From: Marinilongibacter aquaticus
Lineage (GTDB): Bacteria; Bacteroidota; Bacteroidia; Cytophagales; Spirosomataceae
Assembly (NCBI RefSeq): GCF_020149935.1
Contig: NZ_CP083757.1
Span: 2,009,501 to 2,073,500 of the forward strand
Length of the DNA stretch: 64,000 nt
Direction: 5' to 3'
Within the stretch, counting starts at the first letter, position 1; every line of letters begins with the position of its first letter. Positions 28,485 to 37,253 of the stretch are shown here, piece by piece. Made by a program: the position numbers and the translations under genes. The notes below the pieces were generated by a model. That model was given only the letters and a program-made list of their open reading frames with translations, made no database searches and was not told the DNA's origin.

Positions 28485-29069
28485 ATGCCCAAAAAGAAAA
28501 TCCTCATTATCAATGGACACCCCGACGAAGAAAGCTTCAACTTCGCACTTTCCCAAGCCTATAAAAAAGGAGCAGAAAAGTCTGAAGCGGAAATAAGAGA
28601 AATCAACATTCGGGAGCTCGATTTCAACCCCAACCTTCAGTTTGGATACAGAAAACGAACTACACTCGAACCCGACTTGCTTGAGGCTCAAGAAAATTTA
28701 AAATGGGCCGAACACATCGTATGGGTTTATCCGGTGTGGTGGGGATCGGTTCCCGCAATTATGAAGGGCTTTTTAGACCGCGTTTTACTGCCCGGGTTTG
28801 CATTCAAGAAAAAAGAAAACTCTTTGTGGTGGGACAAATATTTTAATGGAAAGACGTCAAGACTGATCTGCACAATGGACCAGCCCACTTGGTATTACAA
28901 ACTGTTTTATGGTGCACCCAGCCACAAAGCAATGAAAAAACTTACCATGCAGTTTATCGGTGTAAAATCGGTGAAGATTACGGCAATTGGGCCAATTCGC
29001 CTATCCAAAGACGAGTTCCGTGGAAACTGGCTCAAGAAAATCGAGACCTTGGGAGAGCGGAATAAATAG
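28485..29069 (+). CDS. NAD(P)H-dependent oxidoreductase, flavodoxin-like fold
   Basis: The 194-residue protein begins KILIINGHPDEESFN, the FMN phosphate loop of the MdaB/KefF/NQO group, and has VWVYPVWWGSVPAIMKGFLDRVLLPGF, the family's characteristic active-site segment (kept here as two adjoining parts, WVYPVWWGSVP and KGFLDRVL). It should reduce quinones or similar acceptors in the cytoplasm with FMN or FAD. It stands alone between two minus-strand genes; a hairpin at 29237-29267 follows. Nothing connects it to glycan use. Confidence 0.92.
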   Translation: MPKKKILIINGHPDEESFNFALSQAYKKGAEKSEAEIREINIRELDFNPNLQFGYRKRTTLEPDLLEAQENLKWAEHIVWVYPVWWGSVPAIMKGFLDRVLLPGFAFKKKENSLWWDKYFNGKTSRLICTMDQPTWYYKLFYGAPSHKAMKKLTMQFIGVKSVKITAIGPIRLSKDEFRGNWLKKIETLGERNK

Positions 29070-29385
29070 AGTCTGGATCACGCACCCAACAAACTAAAAA
29101 CCAACGCAAATTATTTTACTGAACCCCGCGGAAATGCGAAGACACAGCCTAAAGCTTTGACAGGGCATTCCACACAAAAAACTAAATTGACGACCAGGTG
29201 AAAAGGCCTTTTCTATATTTGAGATTGAAGCAAAGAAAAAGACAAGCCAAAAATCGACTTGTCTTTTCAACATCCCGGCAGCTAGACTCAATAGCTACCG
29301 CATCCTAGACTACCTATCACCTTACTATTGTATCTTTAATTGATTTGCAGAAACAGATCGTCACTCAAACCAAAGTCGTTCACTA
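29070..29385. other. Convergent intergenic region
   Basis: This gap of about 316 bp lies between the oxidoreductase gene and the SusD gene stop. It contains the hairpin annotated at 29237-29267. I see no gene. Confidence 0.5.
29237..29267. terminator. Hairpin terminator, probably bidirectional
   Basis: The arms AAAAGACAAG (29237-29246) and CTTGTCTTTT (29258-29267) pair perfectly around an 11-nt loop. The A/T-rich flanks give a U-run on both strands. It lies between convergent genes, so it can serve both. Confidence 0.65.
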
Positions 29386-30849
29386 TCAATTGTATCCGGG
29401 GTTTTGAACCAAATTGGGGTTCAATTCGATCTGGATTTCAGGAATAGGGAAAAGCACTTTATAATCTTCGACATTGACACCTTGTGCTCTCACTTTTTCC
29501 AAAAACATGCCCCTACGTTTCAAATCCCAGGCACGCAAGCCCTCGAAAGCCAATTCGAAACGCCTTTCTTCCAATACTGCGTTTCTAAATTCGGACTGAC
29601 TCAACCCAACCAAATCAGGCAAATCAGAAGGGCTTTCTACACCATTGGCGTCTGTTCTTGCCCTTTTACGAATCGCATTTATCCATGTATACTTATCCTC
29701 GTTGTTGGGATCTACTTCGTTTTGGGCCTCGGCGGCCATCAACAACACATCCGCATAGCGAATGATCGAATAATTATAGTTCGTCGCCACAAACTGATCG
29801 CGGTAATACTCGAATTTATTGATGTAATAGGGAAAGTTTCCACCGTATACGTCGTCCATGAATATTGTTCCCGAAACGCCATCAATATCCTGGTACCTGT
29901 CGGTCACGGTAATGGACTTTCTGTACGAATTGGGCATTTCGGCCACAAAAGTCGCCGAAGGAGCAAAATTGCCTTCGGGCACATTGGCCGACCAATACGT
30001 ATTTCGGTTTGCTGCAATTTCCCTTGGACTCATAAGGCTCGGTGTACTTGAAGTGGTTTCGCCCAAAATACGTTGCAACTGAAACACATGCTCTTTCCCG
30101 TTTTTGGTTTCCGGCCTGAAAGCATCGGCAAAATCTTCAAACAAGGCATAATTCCCCGAATTGATGACATTTTTCGCTCGCGTCAATGCATTGGCGTAGT
30201 CTCCACGGTACAAATAAATCCGTGCCAATAAAGCATTGGCCACATTCGAATTGAAAGTACCTGGGGCACTGGTCGATGGAAGTTGAGCCGCAGCTTCTGC
30301 CAAATCGCTTAGTACCAGAGCATACACTTCATCGGCAGGAGCCCTTGGAGCAACCAACTCTTCAGGCGTAAAATCCGGCGACTCGTAAAGGGGCACATCC
30401 CCTACGGCTCTCACCAAATTCCAATAATAAATGGCCCTCAAGGCTTTGGCTTCGGCAATCAATTGGGCTTTACGACTCGCGTCGAAATCCACTTTTTCTG
30501 CACTGGATATCACCACATTGGCCCTGTAAATACCACTATACGCATTGGCCCACAAACTGCTCATTACATTGTTGTTGTAGGTTAGTTCATCCCAAGCCAA
30601 TTGATCGGGTACAACCGGAGAAATCGTCATGTCATCGGCCAGCATATCGCCATACAACGAAGAGGCAAAATCATAAAAAGCGTAAATATTGCTGTATGCA
30701 CCGTACAAGCCCGCCCTTAAATCGCTTTCCGTTTTCAGAAAACTCTCTGCACTGATCGCACTCGGTGGGTTTTCGACCAAAACATCTTCGCAAGAGGTCA
30801 ATAAGACCAAAGCGACCACAATTTTGAATATATTTTTCATTTTTTTCAT
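29386..30849 (-). CDS. susD: RagB/SusD-family outer-membrane nutrient-binding lipoprotein
   Basis: The 487-residue protein has a lipoprotein signal (VALVLLTSC, Cys at about 20) and SusD features: the N-terminal FLKTESDLRAGLYGAYSNIY, the tetratricopeptide-like LIAEAKALRAIYYWNLVRA and the C-terminal RRFELAFEGLRAWDLKR. It should form the surface lid over the SusC barrel encoded 5 bp upstream and capture oligosaccharides. The substrate cannot be read directly. Neighbouring fucosidase, rhamnosidase and sulfatase genes suggest a fucose/rhamnose glycan. The symbol denotes the family, not starch specificity. Confidence 0.95.
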   Translation of the reverse strand: MKKMKNIFKIVVALVLLTSCEDVLVENPPSAISAESFLKTESDLRAGLYGAYSNIYAFYDFASSLYGDMLADDMTISPVVPDQLAWDELTYNNNVMSSLWANAYSGIYRANVVISSAEKVDFDASRKAQLIAEAKALRAIYYWNLVRAVGDVPLYESPDFTPEELVAPRAPADEVYALVLSDLAEAAAQLPSTSAPGTFNSNVANALLARIYLYRGDYANALTRAKNVINSGNYALFEDFADAFRPETKNGKEHVFQLQRILGETTSSTPSLMSPREIAANRNTYWSANVPEGNFAPSATFVAEMPNSYRKSITVTDRYQDIDGVSGTIFMDDVYGGNFPYYINKFEYYRDQFVATNYNYSIIRYADVLLMAAEAQNEVDPNNEDKYTWINAIRKRARTDANGVESPSDLPDLVGLSQSEFRNAVLEERRFELAFEGLRAWDLKRRGMFLEKVRAQGVNVEDYKVLFPIPEIQIELNPNLVQNPGYN

Positions 30850-30854
30850 AAGTC

Positions 30855-33800
30855 TTAAAATCCTAGTTTAACACCAAACCTCACACCTTTAGACATTGGA
30901 TATCCTCCATTATCAACACCCGATTGGATATTGCTTGTCGAATACAAATCGACTTCGGGGTCATATCCTGTATACTTTGTAAGGGTAATCAGGTTATCAC
31001 CCGCCAAGAAAACCCGAGCACTGCCAATCCAATTGGATCTGTTTATTTTTTCCAAAGGAATGTCATAGGATAGATTGATCGTCTTGAAACGCAGATACGA
31101 GCCATCTTGCACATCACGAGAGCTGAAGTTTTTCCACTCCCCAGCGTTGGTCAACGGAGCCTCGATTGTGGTGCTCGTACCGGGGCCTGTCCATCTTTCA
31201 TCGAAAACACGCTTGTACACATTGTGCTTTTGCGGCTGGGCCAACAAGCCGATACCGTTCATGTCTGCGATATCGTTTCCGTAGCTTCCGTTTATGAATA
31301 CAGAAAGCGTGAAGTTTTTGTATGAAAAGTCATTGGAAAATCCATAAATGAAATCGGGATTGGGATTACCGATAACCTCTCTGTCTGCGTCATCTCTTCT
31401 GAAACCATCGCCATTCAAATCGGCATATTGCGGCAAGCCAGGCCTGTTTACGCCACCAACTGTACTGCCCGCAGCCAAGATTTCTTCTTCCGAATCCCAA
31501 ATACCTTCAAACCTGTATCCGTAAAAGAGGCCGATTTCGTCTCCGATTCGGGTAATGGATTCTCCCCATGCCGATTCCCCTTGGCCAATGCCCACCAGCA
31601 ATCGCTTTGTGCCATCCTGCAATTCCAATACTTTACTCTTGTTGAATGAAATGTTGAAATTCGAATTCCATCTGAAATTGCCAAAAGACTTGTTGAGGCC
31701 CAATGTGAACTCAAACCCTCGGTTTTCGACACTTCCGATATTGTCGGTGATGCTTCCAAAACCCGTTTGGTTGGGAATCGGGCGATCGAGCAACAAATCT
31801 CTGGTGGTTTTGACGTAGTATTCGGCAGTGAAATTCAATGCATTCTCGAAGAAGCCAAATTCTACGGCACCGTTCACTTGTTTAGTCGTCTCCCATTTCA
31901 AATCTGGATTATCCTTAAACGATTGCACAAAACCTACAACCGGGGCACCCGTTACATAAGTAGTGAGTGGGCCGAAAAGACGAATGGATCTGTAATTCCC
32001 GATGTTCGCGTTCCCCGCCAAACCAATGCTTCCGCGAAGTTTCAAATAGCTGAATACGCCCAAATCTTTGATGAATTTTTCTTCAGAAAGTGTCCATGCT
32101 GCTCCCAAAGACGGGAACCAACCCCATTTGTTGTTTTTCCCGAATCGAGAAGAACCATCTCTTCTGAGCGTACCCGTCAAACTGTATTTGTCTTTATATG
32201 CATACGATAATCGACCCAAATAAGACAATAAACCAAATTCTGCCACATTGCTAGCTGCGGGTCTGGGGTCAGAGCCTGCTCCCAAGTTGTTGTACTCCAA
32301 TACATCGTTGATGAAGTCGTTTGAGCCAGCCCACAAGTATTCGTTCTTGCTTGTTTGCACGGTATGCCCGAGAGTAAGTCCCAATCTGTGGTCATCTCCA
32401 AATTGCTTGTTGTAACTCAAGAGGTATTCCGCCAACAAACTTGTGTTGTCTATGCCCGTGATACTGGCCACACCTTTATTGGGAAGTGCCTGGGTTTGTG
32501 CAGTTGTAGGAATGTACATGTCGTTTTTCGAATGAAAAATGTCTGCACCGAAATTCGCTCTAAGCTTCAAATTCTGGATCAATTCGTATTCCAAAAAAGT
32601 GGACGTCAATACACGTGTTGTGCCTGTCAAGTTTTTTCTTGTAGTGGCAATAGCTACAGGATTTTCCAACACTTTTACCGACTCGTCGTGATTGTGCAAG
32701 AAGTTGCCATTCTCATCTCTTACGGGGATAACCGGCGTAGTGGTCTGTGCATTCCATAAAGGCGAATCATCCTGAAACCCCGTACCATTGGTTGGAACCG
32801 CATGATTGACAGAACGGTTGGCGTTCATGTTCACACCCACTCTCAAGCGTTTGCCCAGCCTTTGTTCAAAGTTGAATTTCAATCCGGCACGCTTAAAATT
32901 CGACTCGATTATGATTCCGTCTTGATCCAAATAATCAGCGGCAACCATGTACGTGGCCTTCTTGTCGCCTCCGCTAATCGATACATTATACCGGTGGGTC
33001 AGTGCCGTTCTGAAAATTTGATCCTGCCAATCGGTTCCTTCGCCCAATTCAGATGGCAAGGGCCTATTGACGCCATCATAAATCGGAGCTTGATTATTAT
33101 TGGCTGCCCATTCGTTGGTCAAAATGGCCAGTTCTTCGGCATTGGCCAAATCCAGTTTTTTTCTGACCGTCTGCACCGCCGCAGAATAATTGAGTTCGAC
33201 TTTGGCTTTTCCCTGTCTTCCTTTTTTGGTGGTGATGATCACTACCCCATTGGCCCCCTGTGCTCCATAAATGGCCGTAGCCGAAGCATCCTTCAAAATA
33301 TCAATCGACTCGATATCGCTATCGCTCAAGGAGTTCAAAGGATTGGCATCGTTCAAACCCACAGGCAAAGGAAAGCCGTCCACTACGTACAGGGGCTGGC
33401 TTCCCGAACCGATCGAACTGGTACCCCGAATTCGCACACGAATACCGCCACCGGGAGCATTATCCGACGATTTGATGTTCACGCCAGCCGCTCGGCCTTG
33501 CAATGAATGTATGAAATTGTTCGAAGGCGTTTTCAAAGCCTCATCGGGCTTTATAGACGCAACCGCTCCGGTAATATCTTTTCTTCTGGCCGTACCATAA
33601 CCAATCACCACAACTTCATCCAGATTGGCCAAATCCTCAGATAAAGTGATGTTTAAAATACTTTGATTTCCAACCTCAACCTCTTTGTCGCGAAAGCCCA
33701 AATAAGACACCACCAACACAGCTTGGGTGTTCGACACTTCAAGGGAAAAATTACCCTCGACATCAGACTGCGTACCATTCGATGTACCCTTTTCCAACAC

Positions 33801-34016
33801 CGTAGCCCCTGGCAGAGGCTCCCCTTTTTCATCAAGCACCTTACCGCTGATCTTTACACTAAGCTTATCTTTTAGAAATTCAATAGTGGCGGAGTCGTGC
33901 TTTTCTTTGCCGTCTGCTTGGGTATGTACACAAAGCAGACAGCCCAGCAAGGCAAGAACAGCAAGCTGCCCCTTTGCAGGCCATACAGAAAATATCCTTT
34001 TGTAATTTTTTCTCAT
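30855..34016 (-). CDS. susC: SusC/RagA-family TonB-linked outer-membrane transporter
   Basis: The 1053-residue protein has a signal region, a carboxypeptidase-regulatory-like domain (about 55-130) and the SusC signature LDEVVVIGYGTARRKDITGA (about 133-152). The plug follows with IRGTSSIGSGSQPLYVVDG, then a barrel ending KGVRFGVKLGF. It imports oligosaccharides across the outer membrane with SusD. The SusD gene follows after 5 bp. The 540-bp leader carries a candidate direct-repeat operator (34351-34379), and two hybrid regulators lie 3 kb away on the same strand. The symbol denotes the family. Confidence 0.96.
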   Translation of the reverse strand: MRKNYKRIFSVWPAKGQLAVLALLGCLLCVHTQADGKEKHDSATIEFLKDKLSVKISGKVLDEKGEPLPGATVLEKGTSNGTQSDVEGNFSLEVSNTQAVLVVSYLGFRDKEVEVGNQSILNITLSEDLANLDEVVVIGYGTARRKDITGAVASIKPDEALKTPSNNFIHSLQGRAAGVNIKSSDNAPGGGIRVRIRGTSSIGSGSQPLYVVDGFPLPVGLNDANPLNSLSDSDIESIDILKDASATAIYGAQGANGVVIITTKKGRQGKAKVELNYSAAVQTVRKKLDLANAEELAILTNEWAANNNQAPIYDGVNRPLPSELGEGTDWQDQIFRTALTHRYNVSISGGDKKATYMVAADYLDQDGIIIESNFKRAGLKFNFEQRLGKRLRVGVNMNANRSVNHAVPTNGTGFQDDSPLWNAQTTTPVIPVRDENGNFLHNHDESVKVLENPVAIATTRKNLTGTTRVLTSTFLEYELIQNLKLRANFGADIFHSKNDMYIPTTAQTQALPNKGVASITGIDNTSLLAEYLLSYNKQFGDDHRLGLTLGHTVQTSKNEYLWAGSNDFINDVLEYNNLGAGSDPRPAASNVAEFGLLSYLGRLSYAYKDKYSLTGTLRRDGSSRFGKNNKWGWFPSLGAAWTLSEEKFIKDLGVFSYLKLRGSIGLAGNANIGNYRSIRLFGPLTTYVTGAPVVGFVQSFKDNPDLKWETTKQVNGAVEFGFFENALNFTAEYYVKTTRDLLLDRPIPNQTGFGSITDNIGSVENRGFEFTLGLNKSFGNFRWNSNFNISFNKSKVLELQDGTKRLLVGIGQGESAWGESITRIGDEIGLFYGYRFEGIWDSEEEILAAGSTVGGVNRPGLPQYADLNGDGFRRDDADREVIGNPNPDFIYGFSNDFSYKNFTLSVFINGSYGNDIADMNGIGLLAQPQKHNVYKRVFDERWTGPGTSTTIEAPLTNAGEWKNFSSRDVQDGSYLRFKTINLSYDIPLEKINRSNWIGSARVFLAGDNLITLTKYTGYDPEVDLYSTSNIQSGVDNGGYPMSKGVRFGVKLGF

Positions 34017-34559
34017 TGTTTAAACTTAATTTTTTGGTTTTGCTACTCAGGGTAAAACCATACCCTGTCTCGTTCATTTTCACTTTTGGTTTCTTTACTC
34101 CATTGAGGAAGAAAGACAAGGTCATTCTTTCGAAAAATGGAGTCCTCTCTTGCGAACCGATTACGCCCTCCTCTAATGAGCTTAGGTGCTGGCTTTCGGT
34201 TTTCTTTCAATTCTCCGGATTTCACGGCGGCTTAGAAAAGTGGGTCCTCTTTTGCTTCGGCCCAACCGACGCGTGTTTGTGTGTGTGTGTTTTTCATTTG
34301 TCATAGTTTAATTTGCACTGCTATTTTAAAGCAATTAGACCAACTCCTATTTGCTCATATCAATCATTTCCTTGCTCATTCCTTGCATTACCTTCAAAAG
34401 GGTATCAACTTATTACTAATGAGCAAAATAATATAAACAGTTCGCCAAAAAATCCACTCAAATTATTCTTTTTCGCATGCTTTTAAAGCTATTCCTTATC
34501 TTAATTATCCTAAAGTTTTTGGGACAAACGGCCATAGATTGTGATTGAATTTCGAATGC
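34017..34559. other. Leader and promoter region of the SusC/SusD operon
   Basis: This stretch of 543 bp has no convincing gene on either strand. It holds a short GT-rich run (about 34270-34290) and, near its far end, the ATGAGCAA direct repeat annotated separately. The rest is the expected upstream region of susC plus the tail of the fucosidase transcript. Confidence 0.6.
34351..34379 (-). promoter_or_regulatory. Candidate AraC/HTCS operator upstream of susC
   Basis: On the minus strand ATGAGCAA occurs twice, 21 bp apart (34372-34379 and 34351-34358). A third copy in the opposite orientation lies at 34419-34426. Direct repeats at about two helical turns fit AraC-type output domains of hybrid regulators. 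No clear -7 box is seen at a fixed distance, so the promoter itself is not assigned. Confidence 0.35.
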
Positions 34560-36356
34560 TCAGAAGACAGGTTTGATCAAAACCGATTTCAAACTTGACG
34601 TATCCGAATCGCCGTCTATCAACTCGACAGAAATGGTTTTCTTGCCCGGCGATTTGAATTCTACAATACCCATATTGTAGTAGTTGTATTTTTCAGTGGC
34701 GGCCTGTTGATTTTGCATACTAATCCCCTCATCGGTGGTTACTTTCCAGACCAATCGGTCGTTTCCTTTGTAGCAGATATCCAAATAATAGTAGCCCGCC
34801 TTTTCTACATTCACCTGCCAAGAGGCTTTCCCTTTCGGCCTCCAATGACTTACTTGGTTGGCGTGTTTCCATTCACCAAATTTCTCCATCCAACTGATCG
34901 TCTCCCTCTTGACATTTTGCACTTTTGCCAGATCCATCGGCAATTCTGTGGACACATTGGGATAGACCCCCAAATCCTTATCCACTAAAATATCGTTCGC
35001 ATCCACTTCCATTTGCAGTTCAATCACAGAAGCCAGCGTATCACTTGCCACTTTCGGCACTTCCACAACCGTCCAATTTTCAAATTGCTGAAAAGAGAGT
35101 GAATCGTTGTGTTTTCCATTCAAAAGTTGAGCCGATTTGATTTGAGATTTCAAACCCGGCAGATACAATTGTCCGTCTTTGGGCCAATCGAAAACTGTCA
35201 GATACAAAGAGCTGTCTTTTGTGGTGATGTCGCCCCAAGCCAATGCCGTGCCCCAAGGCGAACTGCCTGCTCCATATACCACTTGGGGATATTTTTGAAT
35301 CCAACGCCCAGCTTCTCGCAGAAAGTCGGCCCCGATTTCCGGTATCTTTCCGTTTCCATCGGGCCCTACATTGAAAAGGTATGTGCCGCCACGGGCCACG
35401 GTAGACACTAGACGATTGATAATCTCTTCAGGACTTTTGAAATTGTTATCGTACCACGCATAAGACCACGAATCGTTGTTGGTGTCGCATGTTTCCCAAA
35501 GCCCCTCGATATTTCTTACGGGCACTTCCATATCGCCCTTGCTCACATAATCGCCCAAACCATAACCAACTCGACTGCAAAGCATAGCATTGGGCTGCAA
35601 GTCTCGCACCATATCGGCCAACTCAAAAACCAACTCCTTTTTCATGTCCCCGGGCGTATCGAACCAAATGAAGTCGATATCTCCATATTGCGTGCAGATT
35701 TCTTTCACTTGGGGCAGGCATTTTTTGTAGAAATATGAATCGAATGTGACGGGCTGGCCCTCTTCATCGAAATCAGGACCGCCTGTGCCGCCCGGATAGC
35801 TCCAATCCTGATTGTGCGAATAGTAAAATCCAAACCCAAGACCATTTTCATGGCAAGCTTGCGATAGCTCCTTCATCGGATCACGGGCAAAAGGTGTCGC
35901 GTCCACAATGTTGAAATCATCCACTTTAGAATCGAACATCGCAAATCCATCGTGGTGTTTGCTCGTGATTATGATGTATTTCATACCTGCGTCTTTGGCC
36001 AATTTTGCAATCTGTTGGGCATTGAAATCAATCGGATTGAAATTGGCCGCAACGGTTGCATATTCTTTGGGCGGAATGTTTGCCATTCTCGGGTTCATGA
36101 TCCATTCGCCGATACCGTAATACGTTTTCCCTTTCCATTTCCCAGCCAATTTGGAATACAAACCCCAATGGATAAACATCCCGAAGTTGCCTTCGTCAAA
36201 CAGTTTTTCTTTTCCTTCTACTAAAGTTTGGGCTTGGGTGTTTTGGGCACCCCACATACGATTCATTTCTTCCTTTTGGGCCAGAAGGCTTTGCGAGAAT
36301 AAAATAGCGGCCACTGTGAAGGGCACCATTTTCTTTAAGTGTAGGTTTTTGGGCAT
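34560..36356 (-). CDS. GH29 alpha-L-fucosidase (secreted)
   Basis: The ATG at 36356 gives 598 residues with a signal peptide ending near LLAQ (about 26). The GH29 fold is shown by FIHWGLYSKLAGKW (61-74), TSKHHDGFAMFDSKVDDFN (131-149) and DIDFIWFDTPGD, where Asp233 of WFD is the expected nucleophile. The C-terminal part is a beta-sandwich domain with a carbohydrate-binding-like end. It should release terminal L-fucose outside the inner membrane. It lies directly upstream of the SusC leader on the same strand, probably as part of the same utilisation locus. Confidence 0.93.
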   Translation of the reverse strand: MPKNLHLKKMVPFTVAAILFSQSLLAQKEEMNRMWGAQNTQAQTLVEGKEKLFDEGNFGMFIHWGLYSKLAGKWKGKTYYGIGEWIMNPRMANIPPKEYATVAANFNPIDFNAQQIAKLAKDAGMKYIIITSKHHDGFAMFDSKVDDFNIVDATPFARDPMKELSQACHENGLGFGFYYSHNQDWSYPGGTGGPDFDEEGQPVTFDSYFYKKCLPQVKEICTQYGDIDFIWFDTPGDMKKELVFELADMVRDLQPNAMLCSRVGYGLGDYVSKGDMEVPVRNIEGLWETCDTNNDSWSYAWYDNNFKSPEEIINRLVSTVARGGTYLFNVGPDGNGKIPEIGADFLREAGRWIQKYPQVVYGAGSSPWGTALAWGDITTKDSSLYLTVFDWPKDGQLYLPGLKSQIKSAQLLNGKHNDSLSFQQFENWTVVEVPKVASDTLASVIELQMEVDANDILVDKDLGVYPNVSTELPMDLAKVQNVKRETISWMEKFGEWKHANQVSHWRPKGKASWQVNVEKAGYYYLDICYKGNDRLVWKVTTDEGISMQNQQAATEKYNYYNMGIVEFKSPGKKTISVELIDGDSDTSSLKSVLIKPVF

Positions 36357-36392
36357 GGTATTGGTCTTTTGAGTGAATTTTCGGTCTTTCAT

Positions 36393-36695
36393 GATATTCC
36401 TTATCTATATGCAGAAATAGAAAATCTTTGGTCAGTACCCCTTAATTTTAACCGATTAGCGAAAGATTGCCTTCAATTTGTGATGGGGAATATTGGAAAG
36501 GGCCTTATTCTTATCGGAGCAAAGTGTTCTCATCTCCTTTATTTTCTGTCAAAAACGAATCGTTGACAGCACGTCGAATCACAAGGTTTTATGAAAGGGA
36601 AAACCCTGAAGGCTTCCCTTTTGATGCACAATCGGGGTTATCATTCCCAAACAGTGATTGGGTTCAAATGAGCGGTGGCTGTTCCCGATAAAGAT
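36393..36695. other. Intergenic region upstream of the fucosidase
   Basis: This gap of about 300 bp holds the upstream region of the fucosidase gene. Short open frames on the plus strand show no family features. I see no clear promoter box or hairpin. Confidence 0.45.
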
Positions 36696-37049
36696 TCATT
36701 CGCTATTCGTATATTGCAAATGGCCATCAAAAATGTTTATAACCCCTTTCATCGGAGTCCATACCTTTAAAGATAAGCCTGCCCTGTCTTGGGTGACACC
36801 GGACAATTTCGGTCGTACAACCGATACTATCCGATGCACTTCAAGCGAACCGTTGCTTTGGATTTTATAGCGGGTAAAGGCAAAGTGTGTGCTTGCCATT
36901 GCACCCTGAGTTTGAGTTTTCCTTTGTAATTTGGGTATACTGTAAACATCAATTTGACCTTTTGCTGCATTACAGCCTATGCCGATGAGACAAATACAAC
37001 CGACTAAAGCCTGCCTCAATGTCTCCTGAATTGATGTTCTCCTTTTCAT
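36696..37049 (-). CDS. Hypothetical small exported protein
   Basis: The 117-residue product starts MKRRTSIQETLRQALVGC and continues into a hydrophobic segment ending LIGIGCNAAKGQ. That reads as an export signal with a possible lipobox (GIGC). The remaining 85 residues have no family I recognise; the middle contains HFAFTRYKIQSNGSLEVHR. It lies between HTCS1 and the fucosidase on the same strand, with about 200 bp after the HTCS1 stop. It could be the N-terminal piece of a longer, broken gene, because exported proteins of this locus are usually much larger. Confidence 0.4.
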   Translation of the reverse strand: MKRRTSIQETLRQALVGCICLIGIGCNAAKGQIDVYSIPKLQRKTQTQGAMASTHFAFTRYKIQSNGSLEVHRIVSVVRPKLSGVTQDRAGLSLKVWTPMKGVINIFDGHLQYTNSE

Positions 37050-37253
37050 TATTCAATGGGGTTATCTTCAATCTTAAACTTTGGTGCAACAAAATTGAAG
37101 CGAATGAAATTGAGTGCCTTGCTCTGTTCTGTATTTCTTTTGCTCTACTCTTGCAAATGGCCTTTCAAGAAGGTTTAGAGCCTTTTTTTTTGAAAATTTT
37201 ATAGAAATCAGAGCAGAAAACTTGGATTTTAAAACAAGAAGAAATGAGGAGGT

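Noticed and set aside
34043-34225. 60-codon frame on the minus strand in the susC leader
   Set aside because: It is highly charged with no signal or family, and overlaps another frame of equal quality. Probably chance in a leader region.
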